Shown in pieces: positions 51,967 through 61,104 of a stretch of DNA of 64,000 nt. Under the pieces are notes generated by a model. It was given only the letters and a program-made list of their open reading frames with translations. It had not been told where the DNA came from and did no database searches. How positions within the stretch are numbered: the stretch's first letter is position 1; every line of letters begins with the position of its first letter. Origin of the DNA: Noviherbaspirillum cavernae (lineage in GTDB: Bacteria; Pseudomonadota; Gammaproteobacteria; Burkholderiales; Burkholderiaceae_D); the NCBI RefSeq assembly GCF_003590875.1, contig NZ_QYUN01000002.1, forward strand, positions 3,286,001-3,350,000, in the 5' to 3' direction. The translations under genes and the position numbers were made by a program.

Positions 51967-52923
51967 ATGACATCACCTCGCACGCGCTTCGTTCCGGCCA
52001 TCGTGTCGCTTGCACTGGCCCTGCCCTCGTGGTCGCTCGCCGCGCCTTTCGCCTATGTCCCCAACGAGAAATCCGGGACGCTGTCGATCATCGATTGCGC
52101 CAGCGACACGGTGGTCGGCGAGATCGCCTCGGGCGGCAAACCGCGCGGTGTGGCAATCAGCCGTGACGGCAAGCTGCTGTACGTGAGCGACCAGTCGTCC
52201 AACTCGCTGCTGCTGGTTGATGCGGACAGCAAGGCCGTCACCGGCAAGATCGCGCTGGGCGAATCGCCGGAAGGCGTCGGCATTTCACCGGCGGGCGACT
52301 GGGTGGTGGCGGCCATCGAGTTGTCGAATGCGGTCACCTTCATCTCGACGAAAACGAATGAAAAGGCATTCACCATCAAGACCAGGGGCGAGAACCCCGA
52401 GCATGCGAAGTTCAGTCCGAACGGCAAGTGGCTGTACGTCAGCGCGGAGGAGGCGGACACGCTCGACATCATCGACGTCGCGCAGAAGAAGCAGGTGGCC
52501 TCGGTCACGCTCGGCAAGCGGCCGCGCGGCATCGCGTTCACACCGGACGGCAGCCGCGCCTATATCGCGGCGGAGATTGCCAGCACGGTGTATGTGGTCG
52601 ATGTCGCCAGCCGCAAGGTGCTCAAGGAAATCAAGGCGGGCAATTTCTCGAACGGCGTGACGATGGCGCCGGACGGCAAGCGGGTGTATATCTCGAACGG
52701 CAGGGACGGCACGGTGTCGGTGATCGACACCGCCGCCAACAACATCATCGCGACGATCCCGGTCGGCAAGCGCCCCTGGAACATGGCGATCACGCCGGAT
52801 GGAAAAAAACTCTATGTCGCGAACGGCCGCTCCAATTCGGTGTCCGTCATTGATACCGCGACCAATGCGGTGCTGAAAGACATTGCCGTCGGAGAATCAC
52901 CTTGGGGCGTCGTCATTCATTGA
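51967..52923 (+). CDS. YVTN-type beta-propeller protein, PQQ-catabolism associated
   Basis: A 318-residue secreted protein (signal ends SLAAP, near residue 27) made of about seven 42-residue repeats, e.g. FAYVPNEKSGTLSIID, LLYVSDQSSNSLLLVD, RAYIAAEIASTVYVVD and KLYVANGRSNSVSVID. This fits the beta-propeller family found beside PQQ-dependent alcohol dehydrogenases. Its precise role is unknown; cofactor handling or electron-transfer scaffolding is possible. It follows the cytochrome gene by 34 bp. Confidence 0.88.
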   Translation: MTSPRTRFVPAIVSLALALPSWSLAAPFAYVPNEKSGTLSIIDCASDTVVGEIASGGKPRGVAISRDGKLLYVSDQSSNSLLLVDADSKAVTGKIALGESPEGVGISPAGDWVVAAIELSNAVTFISTKTNEKAFTIKTRGENPEHAKFSPNGKWLYVSAEEADTLDIIDVAQKKQVASVTLGKRPRGIAFTPDGSRAYIAAEIASTVYVVDVASRKVLKEIKAGNFSNGVTMAPDGKRVYISNGRDGTVSVIDTAANNIIATIPVGKRPWNMAITPDGKKLYVANGRSNSVSVIDTATNAVLKDIAVGESPWGVVIH

Positions 52924-52937
52924 GCGCGGACAACACC

Positions 52938-53537
52938 ATGCGCAGCACAGCGGGGACTGCCAGCACAGCCAGCACCGCCGACGCACCGGAGGCTGGCGCG
53001 CGCGACATGCATGCGCGCCACAGCCTGCCGACGGTCGTGCTGCACTGGACGATCGCGGCGCTGATCATCGGCTTGCTGGTGCTCGGCTACTACATGGTCG
53101 GCATACCGCGCAACACGCCGGAGCGCGCCTTTTATTTCAATCTGCACAAATCGCTCGGCGTGCTGGTCGCCGTGCTGATCCTGGCGCGCATCGTCTGGCG
53201 CTTTTACGACACCGAGCCGCCATTGCCTGGCAGCATGCCGAAATGGGAAGTGCACGCCGCGCAATGGGGCCATCACGCCTTGTACCTGTGCATGGTGCTG
53301 GTGCCGCTCACCGGCTACATCTCATCGTCGTTCAACAAGTATGGCGTGAAATTCTTCGGCATCGCGCTGCCTTCGTGGGGCTGGGAAGACAAGCCGCTGC
53401 GTGATTTGTTTGCCGGCATGCATTACATACTGGCATGGGCCTTCGCCGCGCTGATCCTGATTCATGTGCTTGCCGCGCTCAAGCATGTCTTGCTCAATCG
53501 CGACCGGATTTTTCAGCGCATGCTGCCACGCCTGTAA
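52938..53537 (+). CDS. Cytochrome b561 family membrane protein
   Basis: A 199-residue protein with four transmembrane helices (VVLHWTIAALIIGLLVLGYY, LHKSLGVLVAVLILARIVWR, HHALYLCMVLVPLTGYISS, MHYILAWAFAALILIHVLAA) carrying His residues suited to two b hemes (LHW, LHK, GHH, MHY, IHV). It probably links the periplasmic cytochrome to the quinone pool. The ATG at 52938 lies 14 bp after the propeller gene; a short Ser/Thr/Ala-rich tail precedes the first helix. Confidence 0.85.
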   Translation: MRSTAGTASTASTADAPEAGARDMHARHSLPTVVLHWTIAALIIGLLVLGYYMVGIPRNTPERAFYFNLHKSLGVLVAVLILARIVWRFYDTEPPLPGSMPKWEVHAAQWGHHALYLCMVLVPLTGYISSSFNKYGVKFFGIALPSWGWEDKPLRDLFAGMHYILAWAFAALILIHVLAALKHVLLNRDRIFQRMLPRL

Positions 53538-53697
53538 GAATTACATGACGGGAGGAAGAACATTTGCCCCCTATCCCCTCTCCTTCGAGACAGGATAGGC
53601 GGCTGGATGTCTCTGCAATGCATGGCACGTGTCTTGCGATCTCGGAGAATCCCGTGACCAGCCGTTTGCTCCGCAATCGAGGAGGCAAACATGAAAC

Positions 53698-54741
53698 ATG
53701 AAAATTGCGCAATTTTCTCCATTGTTCGAGCGCGTGCCGCCGAAGGCATATGGCGGTACTGAGCGCATCATTTCCTATCTCACCGAAGAGCTGGTCCGGC
53801 GCGGCCATGAGGTGACGCTGTTTGCCACCGGCGACTCGAGCACGGATGCGCGCCTCGTGTCGGCTGTCGATCAACCGTTGCGGCAAGAGGTGGGGCGGCA
53901 ATCGTGGCTGGCGTATTACGCGATGCAACTGGATCAGCTGGCGCAGATGGCGCACTCCTTCGACGTGATCCATTTCCACACCGAGTACATGCATTTTCCA
54001 TTGGCGAGGATGCTCGGTGTGCCGCACGTGACCACAGTTCACGGGCGGCTCGATTTGCCGGAGTTGATGCCTCTCTACAAGCGTTTCAACGACTGCCCGC
54101 TGGTGTCCATTTCCAACAGTCAGCGCAATCCGCTGCCAGCGGCAAACTGGTGCGACACGATCTATCACGGCTTGCCGTCGGACATGTATGCGTTCATGCC
54201 GACCGGCGGCGATTACTTCGCGTTCGTCGGCCGGGTGTCGCCTGAAAAACGCCTTGACCGCGCCATCGAGATTGCGCGCGCATGCGGCATGCGGCTCTAC
54301 ATCGCAGCCAAGATCGACCAGATGGATGAGCCGTACTTCAACAGTGAAATCAAGCCCTTGCTGCGCGACCCGCTGGTGGAGTACATCGGCGAAGTGGGCG
54401 ACCGCGAAAAACGCGAATTGCTCGAACATGCAAGCGCGCTGCTGTTCCCGGTGGACTGGCCCGAACCATTCGGCCTCGTGATGATCGAAGCCTTTGCCTG
54501 TGGTACGCCGGTGATCGCCTATCGCAACGGTTCCATTCCGGAAATCATGGAAGACGGTGTCACGGGCTTTGTGGTGACAGACCAGGAGGCGGCGATACGC
54601 GCCGCGCAGAACATCGCCGCCATCGACCGGCGGCACTGCCGGGATACATTCGAGCGCCGCTTCACGGTCGCCACGATGGCAGAAAATTACTTGCGCATTT
54701 ACCAGCAAATACTCGACAGCGACGCTCCATCGTTCCCGTAA
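53698..54741 (+). CDS. Glycosyltransferase family 4
   Basis: A 347-residue GT-B fold enzyme. The N-terminal donor/acceptor domain has PPKAYGGTERIISYLTEEL, HFHTEYMHFPLARM and VTTVHGR. The C-terminal part has FVGRVSPEKRLDRAIEIA and the GT4 nucleotide-sugar motif WPEPFGLVMIEAFACGTPVI, with both conserved Glu. Its sugar and acceptor are unknown. The next gene, 46 bp on, encodes a glycogen-debranching-type glucosidase, a pairing seen in stress-inducible carbohydrate operons. Confidence 0.9.
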   Translation: MKIAQFSPLFERVPPKAYGGTERIISYLTEELVRRGHEVTLFATGDSSTDARLVSAVDQPLRQEVGRQSWLAYYAMQLDQLAQMAHSFDVIHFHTEYMHFPLARMLGVPHVTTVHGRLDLPELMPLYKRFNDCPLVSISNSQRNPLPAANWCDTIYHGLPSDMYAFMPTGGDYFAFVGRVSPEKRLDRAIEIARACGMRLYIAAKIDQMDEPYFNSEIKPLLRDPLVEYIGEVGDREKRELLEHASALLFPVDWPEPFGLVMIEAFACGTPVIAYRNGSIPEIMEDGVTGFVVTDQEAAIRAAQNIAAIDRRHCRDTFERRFTVATMAENYLRIYQQILDSDAPSFP

Positions 54742-54787
54742 AGCACGTGTTTGCGGTACGGCGCATCGCGCACGACCGGAGAAAGCC

Positions 54788-56968
54788 ATGGTTGAAAAAG
54801 TTCAATTGGGAGAACAGTGGTACATCCTCGCCACCGCTTCGCCCGCCGACGAACGTCGCCGCGTGCTGAAGCACGACGACACCTTCGCCCTGTTCGACCG
54901 CTTCGGCGACATCCAGTCGATCGGCATGGGCGAGGAAGGCATCTACAACGGCGACACCTGCTTTCTGTCGCAGCTGGAACTGCAGATCGAAGGCGTGCGG
55001 CCGATGTTCCTCAATTCGACCGTGAAGGACGACAACGGCCTGTTCATCATCGAGCTGATGAACCCGGACATCCATCCGCACGGACGCAACTCGATCCCGA
55101 AGGGCGAGTTGCACGTGTTCCGCGCCAAGCTGCTGTGGAAGAACGCGTGCTATGAGCATGTGCGCATCGCCAACTACGGGCTGGAGCCGATCGAGGCGAC
55201 GGTGTCGATCGAGGTCGGCGCGGATTTCAAGGACCTGTTCGAAGTGCGCGGCTTCAAGCGCGAGCGGCGCGGCGAATACCTGCCGCCGCAGGTCGGCGAG
55301 CGCGAACTGGTGCTGTCCTACCGCGGGCTGGATAATGTGGTGCGCAGGACGCGCATGCACTTCGATCCGGTGCCGGACAAGCTGACGGCGGAGCAGGCCG
55401 ATTTCAGGATTCGGCTGCAGCCGAAGGAAGAGACGCATCTGTATCTGACCATCCGTTGCGAGGTGGAGGACACGCCCGGACAAGTCGCGCAGAAAGACGG
55501 GACCGAGTATTTCTCCGCGTTCACGCAAGTCACCAAGATCCTCGGCACGCAGCTGCAGAACCGCTGCAAGGTCAGAACCTCCAATCCCCTGTTCAACAGC
55601 TGGCTCGACCGCTCGACGGCGGACCTCGTGATGCTGACGACGACCATGGAAGACGGCTGCTATCCGTATGCCGGCGTGCCATGGTATTCGACCACCTTCG
55701 GGCGCGACGGCATCCTGACCGCACACGAATATCTGTGGATCGATCCCGGCATGGCAAAGGGCGTGCTGACCTTTCTCGCCGCCACCCAGGCGACCACGCA
55801 CGACCCCGAGCGCGACGCCGAGCCGGGCAAGATACTGCACGAGGCACGCAGGGGCGAGCTGGCCGCCCTGAACGAGATTCCGTTCCGCCGCTACTACGGC
55901 ACGGTGGATGCCACGCCGCTGTTCATCGGCCTCGCCGGCGCCTATTACGAGCGCACCGGCGATCTCGATTTCATCCGTTCGATCTGGAGCAACATCACGC
56001 GCGCGCTGCACTGGATCGACCACTTCGGCGACCGCGATCAGGACGGCTTTGTCGAGTACGCGCGCTATACCGAGTCCGGTCTGGCGCAGCAGGGCTGGAA
56101 GGATTCGCACGATTCCGTGTTCCACAAGGATGGACAGCTGGCCGAGGCACCGATCGCGCTGTGCGAAGTGCAGGGCTACGTGTACGAGGCAAAACTGCAG
56201 GCCGCGAAGCTGGCCGCCCTGCTGGGCGAGCATGAACTGGCGCGCGATCTCGAGAGCGCCGCGCGCGCGCTCAGGAAGCGCTTCAACGAGGCGTTCTGGT
56301 GCGAGGAAATCGGCACCTACGCGCTTGCCCTCGACGGCAAGAAGAAGCAATGCGCCGTGCCCTCCTCCAACGCCGGACATGCGCTGTGGAGCGGCATCGC
56401 GACGCCGGAGCGCGCTGCGCGGGTGGCCGATCAGTTGTTGAGCGATGAGTTCTTCTGCGGCTGGGGCATCCGCACCATTCCCAGCAAGGAGGTGCGTTAC
56501 AACCCGATGGCCTACCACAACGGCTCGGTCTGGCCGCACGACAATGCGCTGATCGCCTACGGCATGGCGCGCTACGGCTTCACCGGCAAGGCGATGCTCG
56601 TGTTCAGCGCGCTGCGCGAGGCGTGCATGCACATGGACCAGCACCGCATGCCGGAACTGTTCTGCGGTTTCGAAAAGCGCCCGGAGGAAGGGCCGACGCT
56701 CTACCCGGTGGCCTGCTCGCCGCAGGCATGGGCCGCCGCCAGCGTGTTCTATCTGCTGCAGGCCTGTCTCGGGCTGTCCTTCAATCCGCACCAGAACGAA
56801 ATCCGTTTCCGGCATCCGCAACTGCCGTCCTTCCTGGACACGGTCGAGATCAGGGACCTGACGATCAATGGCGCGACCGTCGATCTGATGCTGCAGCGCT
56901 ACCCGAACAATGTCGGCATCAATGTCATGCGCAAGAGCGGCAACGCGGAAGTGGTGACGGTGGCGTAG
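54788..56968 (+). CDS. Amylo-alpha-1,6-glucosidase family protein
   Basis: A 726-residue protein with an N-terminal GDE_N-like beta domain (LKHDDTFALFDRFGDIQ, GIYNGDTCFLSQLELQ) and a C-terminal (alpha/alpha)6 GH-type domain with WYSTTFGRDGILTAHEYL, KDSHDSVFHKDG and NPMAYHNGSVWPHDNALI. The latter holds the Asp residues expected for glucosidase activity. It likely acts on glycogen-like or trehalose-like glucans. It follows the glycosyltransferase and is closed by a terminator. Confidence 0.9.
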   Translation: MVEKVQLGEQWYILATASPADERRRVLKHDDTFALFDRFGDIQSIGMGEEGIYNGDTCFLSQLELQIEGVRPMFLNSTVKDDNGLFIIELMNPDIHPHGRNSIPKGELHVFRAKLLWKNACYEHVRIANYGLEPIEATVSIEVGADFKDLFEVRGFKRERRGEYLPPQVGERELVLSYRGLDNVVRRTRMHFDPVPDKLTAEQADFRIRLQPKEETHLYLTIRCEVEDTPGQVAQKDGTEYFSAFTQVTKILGTQLQNRCKVRTSNPLFNSWLDRSTADLVMLTTTMEDGCYPYAGVPWYSTTFGRDGILTAHEYLWIDPGMAKGVLTFLAATQATTHDPERDAEPGKILHEARRGELAALNEIPFRRYYGTVDATPLFIGLAGAYYERTGDLDFIRSIWSNITRALHWIDHFGDRDQDGFVEYARYTESGLAQQGWKDSHDSVFHKDGQLAEAPIALCEVQGYVYEAKLQAAKLAALLGEHELARDLESAARALRKRFNEAFWCEEIGTYALALDGKKKQCAVPSSNAGHALWSGIATPERAARVADQLLSDEFFCGWGIRTIPSKEVRYNPMAYHNGSVWPHDNALIAYGMARYGFTGKAMLVFSALREACMHMDQHRMPELFCGFEKRPEEGPTLYPVACSPQAWAAASVFYLLQACLGLSFNPHQNEIRFRHPQLPSFLDTVEIRDLTINGATVDLMLQRYPNNVGINVMRKSGNAEVVTVA

Positions 56969-57002
56969 CAGATTGCACGGGTGGCGCTGCCGCTCCCTTT
57001 CG

Positions 57003-57028
57003 GGGCTTGACTGCGGTCAAGCCCTTTT
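57003..57028 (+). terminator. Intrinsic terminator after the glucosidase gene
   Basis: GGGCTTGAC (57003-57011) pairs perfectly with GTCAAGCCC (57016-57024) around a 4-base loop, followed by TTTT. It lies 35 bp after the stop. Confidence 0.88.
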
Positions 57029-57135
57029 CATTTGCGCTTGCAAAAATAATGCGCGCTTATTTCCCTCAGGCGATTTGCATTTTGTTAAATTAGCAGGCAA
57101 TCAGACCTCCACGCGCCTCCTGCGTGTCACTTTTC

Positions 57136-57828
57136 ATGCGAATCGCCCTCCTCGACAATGATGCGCGGCAAACCCGGCTGATCGGCGAGGTGCTGACGAA
57201 CGCCGGGCACACCTGCCATCCCGGTACGGCCGATACCCTGGAACAGCTGCAAAGCGAGGGCATAGACATGCTCATCGTCGACCAGAAAATGCCGAGCGCT
57301 GCGGTATTGCAATGGGCACGCAGTCACATGCCGGAAAACTTCCCCGTGCTGTATGTCGCCAGCCGCACCGACGAAGACCATATCGTCGAAGCCATGAGCA
57401 GAGGAGCGAGCGATTACATCATCAAGCCGCTGCGGCGCGGCGAACTCCTGACGCGCGTGCATACCTTGCTGCGGCGCGCCTACCCGGACCGACAGGGCCC
57501 GGAACAGCTGCAGTTCGGGCACTACATTTTCGAGCCGCGCACCAACCGCATCCACATCGCCGGCCACCAGGTCAGTGTGACGCACAAGGAATTCGAGCTG
57601 GCCCTGTTGTTCTTCCGTCATCTTGGCCGACCGCTGTCGCGCGCCTATATCCTGGACGCCATCTGGTCCGCCGACGGCAATGTGCCGTCGCGCACCATGG
57701 ACACGCATGTCTCGCGCGTGCGCACCAAGCTGCAACTGCGGCCGGAGAACGGCTATCGCTTGCTGCCGGTGTACAGCTTCGGATACCGGCTGGAATTGCT
57801 GCCTGATTCAGCGCAACAGCGCGGATAG
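57136..57828 (+). CDS. OmpR/PhoB-family response regulator (orphan)
   Basis: A 230-residue two-domain regulator. The receiver domain has ALLDNDARQTRL (acidic pocket), DMLIVDQKMP (phospho-acceptor Asp near residue 51) and YIIKPLRRGEL (conserved Lys). The C-terminal winged helix (HKEFELALLFFRHLGRPLSRAYILDAIW, in parts, and RTMDTHVSRVRTKL) binds DNA. No sensor kinase lies nearby, so its signal is unknown. ATG 57136 is used; a GTG at 57124 would add four residues. Confidence 0.9.
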   Translation: MRIALLDNDARQTRLIGEVLTNAGHTCHPGTADTLEQLQSEGIDMLIVDQKMPSAAVLQWARSHMPENFPVLYVASRTDEDHIVEAMSRGASDYIIKPLRRGELLTRVHTLLRRAYPDRQGPEQLQFGHYIFEPRTNRIHIAGHQVSVTHKEFELALLFFRHLGRPLSRAYILDAIWSADGNVPSRTMDTHVSRVRTKLQLRPENGYRLLPVYSFGYRLELLPDSAQQRG

Positions 57829-58001
57829 GATCCGCATGCCTGAGTGTCCAATTGACATGAAGGCAAGTTGTCGGCGGACGTTGCTGGTTTGACCATTCTT
57901 GACAGCAGATCAGGCAGGCAACAAACGCCCGGCAGCACTTCGAGCGCGAAGCAACAGGCTATAATCCGGGGTTGTTCACCCATGAAATTTCACGACCGGA
58001 C

Positions 58002-59303
58002 ATGCAGCTTTTAGCCGTCGGCCTCAACCACACCACCGCGCCGCTATCCCTGCGCGAAAAGGTAGCCTTCCCGGCCGACCAGATCGGCCAGGCGGTGGGG
58101 TCGGCGCGCGCCTGGTTCGGGCGCGGCACGGCGGCGGATGCTTCCGCGCAGTGCTCCGATGAAGCGGCCATCCTCTCGACCTGCAACCGCACCGAGTTGT
58201 ACGCCGTCAGCAACATTCCCGGCGGCGTCACCGCCGCGATCGACGCGACTGCGTACTTCCTCGCCGAATACCACAAGCTGCCCTACGGCGAGCTGCGTCC
58301 CTATCTGTACACGCTGCCGCAAGACAATGCGGTGCGTCACGCCTTCCGCGTCGCCTCGGGACTGGACTCGATGGTGCTGGGCGAACCGCAGATTCTCGGC
58401 CAGATGAAGGACGCCGTGCGCCAGGCGGATGAAGCAGGCGGACTCGGCACCTATCTGCACCAGATGTTCCAGCGCACCTTCTCGGTCGCGAAGGAAGTGC
58501 GTACCACCACCGAGATCGGCGCGCACAGCGTGTCGATGGCCGCCGCCGCGGTGCGCCTGTCGCAGCGCATCTTCGACAAGATCGCGGACCAGCACGTGCT
58601 GTTCATCGGCGCGGGCGAAATGATCGAACTGTGCGCCACGCATTTCGCCGCGCAGAATCCGAAATCGCTGACGATTGCCAACCGCACGCTGGAGCGCGGC
58701 GAGACGCTGGCGCACCGATTCAACGGCCGCGCCATCCGCCTCGCCGACCTGCCGCAGCAACTGGCGAATTTCGACATCGTCGTGTCCTGCACCGCATCCT
58801 CGCTGCCCATCATCGGTCTCGGCCTGGTCGAGCGCGCCGTCAAGGCGCGCCGCCACAAGCCGATGTTCATGGTCGACCTTGCGGTGCCGCGTGACATCGA
58901 ATCCGAAGTCGGCCGGCTCGACGACGTCTTCCTGTACACCGTCGACGACCTCGGCGCCGCGGTACAGACCGGCATCGAGAACCGCCAGGCCGCCGTGCAG
59001 CAGGCCGAAGCCATCATCGAAACGCGTGTGCAATCCTTCATGCACTGGATCGACCGCCGCGCGGTGGTGCCGCTGATCCAGGACCTGCACGAATCGAGCG
59101 AAACCATGCGCATGCTGGAACTGGAACGCGCGCGCCGCCTGATCGCAAAAGGCGAGGACATCGACGCGGTGCTGGAAGCCCTGTCGAAAGGCCTCACTGC
59201 CAAGTTCTTGCACGGCCCGCAGCAGGCCCTGCACAACGCCCAGGGCGACGAGCGCGCCCGCCTCGCGGCGCTGCTGCCGCAACTGTTCCGCACCAAGCGG
59301 TAG
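58002..59303 (+). CDS. hemA: Glutamyl-tRNA reductase
   Basis: A 433-residue NADPH-dependent enzyme making glutamate-1-semialdehyde, the first step of heme synthesis. Landmarks are [32 protein letters not shown] (catalytic Cys), [31 protein letters not shown] (nucleotide binding) and [14 protein letters not shown] 58002 gives the canonical start [11 protein letters not shown]. It heads the hemA-prfA-(dsbB)-prmC group. Confidence 0.96.
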   Translation: MQLLAVGLNHTTAPLSLREKVAFPADQIGQAVGSARAWFGRGTAADASAQCSDEAAILSTCNRTELYAVSNIPGGVTAAIDATAYFLAEYHKLPYGELRPYLYTLPQDNAVRHAFRVASGLDSMVLGEPQILGQMKDAVRQADEAGGLGTYLHQMFQRTFSVAKEVRTTTEIGAHSVSMAAAAVRLSQRIFDKIADQHVLFIGAGEMIELCATHFAAQNPKSLTIANRTLERGETLAHRFNGRAIRLADLPQQLANFDIVVSCTASSLPIIGLGLVERAVKARRHKPMFMVDLAVPRDIESEVGRLDDVFLYTVDDLGAAVQTGIENRQAAVQQAEAIIETRVQSFMHWIDRRAVVPLIQDLHESSETMRMLELERARRLIAKGEDIDAVLEALSKGLTAKFLHGPQQALHNAQGDERARLAALLPQLFRTKR

Positions 59304-59329
59304 GGCGGATAAGCGCAGCGCCATCCGCC
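59304..59329. repeat. Small inverted repeat between hemA and prfA
   Basis: GGCGGAT (59304-59310) pairs with ATCCGCC (59323-59329) around a 12-base spacer (AAGCGCAGCGCC). It looks like a dispersed intergenic repeat. Confidence 0.6.
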
Positions 59330-59390
59330 GATGGCACACCTTCTGACGAACGCGCCATTCGCCTCGTCCATCCAATTCCCAAGAAAGCCC

Positions 59391-60473
59391 ATGAAACCAT
59401 CCATGCTCGCCAAACTCGACCAGCTGACGGAACGGCTGGAAGAAGTGAACAATCTCCTGATGCAGGAAGGCATCACGTCCGACATGGACAACTACCGCAA
59501 GCTGACGCGCGAACACGCCGAGCTCGGCCCGCTGGTCACGCTGTACAAGGATTACCGCCAGGCCGAAGACGACGTGGCAAGCGCGCAGGAAATGCTGGTC
59601 GATCCGGAGATGAAGGAAATGGCGCAGGAGGAAATCGCCGACGCCAAATCGCGCATCGAACAGCTCGAAGTCGATCTGCAAAAGATGCTGCTGCCGAAGG
59701 ATCCTAACGACGAGCGCAACATCTATCTCGAAATCCGCGCCGGCACCGGCGGCGACGAAGCCGCGCTGTTCGCCGGCGACCTGCTGCGCATGTACACGCG
59801 CTACGCCGAACGCAACCGCTGGCAGGTCGAGATGGTGTCCGAATCGCATTCCGAAATCGGCGGCTACAAGGAGGTCATCGTGCGGCTGGTCGGCTTCGGC
59901 GCGTACTCGAAGCTCAAGTTCGAATCCGGCGGCCATCGCGTGCAGCGCGTGCCCGCCACCGAGACGCAGGGCCGCATCCACACCTCGGCCTGCACGGTGG
60001 CCGTGATGCCGGAAGCCGATGAAGTCGAGGACATCGACATCAATCCGGCCGACATCCGCATCGACACCTTCCGCGCTTCCGGTGCGGGCGGCCAGCACAT
60101 CAACAAGACCGACTCGGCGATCCGCATCACGCACTTTCCGACCGGCATCGTGGTCGAATGCCAGGACGACCGCAGCCAGCACAAGAACAAGGCGTCCGCG
60201 CTGAAGGTGCTGGCCGCCCGCATCAAGGACGTGCAGTTGCGCGAGCAGCAGGCCAAGGAAGCGGCCACGCGCAAGTCGCTGATCGGCTCCGGCGACCGCA
60301 GCGAGCGCATCCGCACCTACAATTATCCGCAGGGCCGCATGACCGACCATCGCATCAACCTGACGCTGTACAAGCTCGACTTCATCATGGATGGCGATCT
60401 GGAGGAACTGACCGGCGCGCTGGTGGCCGAGCATCAGGCGGAACTGCTGGCGGCGCTGGGCGAAGAAGCCTGA
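59391..60473 (+). CDS. prfA: Peptide chain release factor 1
   Basis: A 360-residue factor reading UAA and UAG stops. The N-terminal helical domain is followed by the PAT codon-recognition tripeptide in [14 protein letters not shown] and by the GGQ loop in [14 protein letters not shown]. The Gln is the target of PrmC methylation, encoded just downstream. ATG 59391 matches the family start [12 protein letters not shown]. It follows hemA by 87 bp. Confidence 0.96.
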   Translation: MKPSMLAKLDQLTERLEEVNNLLMQEGITSDMDNYRKLTREHAELGPLVTLYKDYRQAEDDVASAQEMLVDPEMKEMAQEEIADAKSRIEQLEVDLQKMLLPKDPNDERNIYLEIRAGTGGDEAALFAGDLLRMYTRYAERNRWQVEMVSESHSEIGGYKEVIVRLVGFGAYSKLKFESGGHRVQRVPATETQGRIHTSACTVAVMPEADEVEDIDINPADIRIDTFRASGAGGQHINKTDSAIRITHFPTGIVVECQDDRSQHKNKASALKVLAARIKDVQLREQQAKEAATRKSLIGSGDRSERIRTYNYPQGRMTDHRINLTLYKLDFIMDGDLEELTGALVAEHQAELLAALGEEA

Positions 60474-60480
60474 ACACTGC

Positions 60481-60530
60481 AGGGCGGGTCCCACCCGCCA
60501 ACGATGCACATGGCGGGTGGGACCCGCCCT
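60481..60530. repeat. Perfect 20-bp inverted repeat after prfA
   Basis: AGGGCGGGTCCCACCCGCCA (60481-60500) is exactly complementary to 60511-60530 around a 10-base loop. Each arm itself contains an internal palindrome (GGCGGGT/ACCCGCC type). It looks like a dispersed repeat that could attenuate read-through from prfA. Confidence 0.75.
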
Positions 60531-60614
60531 ACACAATGGCGCGCCCTGTTGCCGAACGGGAACCATTTAAAATCGTGGCACTCTTATGCCTTTACCCACT
60601 GACAACATCCGAAA

Positions 60615-61094
60615 ATGAAAACATCCAGACCCGTTCTGCTTGCTGTCGCCGTGATTTCGTTCGCCCTGCTGGGCTTTGCGCTGTACCTGCAACATGTGGA
60701 AAACATGCTGCCCTGTCCGCTGTGCATCATCCAGCGCTACGCCTTCGCCGCCGTCGGCCTGATCTGCCTCGTGTTCGCGATCCTGCCGCGCGGCGCGACC
60801 AAGACCGGCGCCTATCTCGGCACGCTGGCCGCACTCGGCGGCGCCGGCGTCGCCGGCTGGCATCTGTGGGTCAAGGCGCATCCGACCGTCTCCTGCGGCA
60901 TCGATCCGCTGGAAACCTCGCTCAACAAGATCCCTACCGCCGAACTGCTGCCCTTCGTGTTCAAGGCCGACGGCCTGTGCACGACGGAATACGCGCCCAT
61001 CCTCGGCCTGTCGATCCCGCAATGGTCGCTGGTCTGGTTCGGCATTTTCGCCATCGTGCTGATCTGGGCAGCCTTGCGCCAGCAAAGCCGCTGA
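60615..61094 (+). CDS. dsbB: Disulfide bond formation protein B
   Basis: A 159-residue inner-membrane protein with four hydrophobic helices. It re-oxidises DsbA using quinone. The first periplasmic pair is CPLC (residues about 35-38) next to IIQRYAF, and the second loop carries Cys in TVSCGIDPLE and GLCTTEYAP. It lies between prfA and prmC, an insertion into the usual prfA-prmC pair. A start Met follows an AACATCCGAAA leader without a strong ribosome site. Confidence 0.93.
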   Translation: MKTSRPVLLAVAVISFALLGFALYLQHVENMLPCPLCIIQRYAFAAVGLICLVFAILPRGATKTGAYLGTLAALGGAGVAGWHLWVKAHPTVSCGIDPLETSLNKIPTAELLPFVFKADGLCTTEYAPILGLSIPQWSLVWFGIFAIVLIWAALRQQSR

Positions 61095-61104
61095 GGTGAT
61101 TGCG

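Noticed and set aside
54662..56821. A 719-codon open frame on the minus strand
   Set aside because: Antisense to the amylo-alpha-1,6-glucosidase gene; no recognisable features.
58044..60566. An 840-codon open frame on the minus strand
   Set aside because: Antisense to hemA and prfA, which are certain genes; low-complexity composition and no domain.
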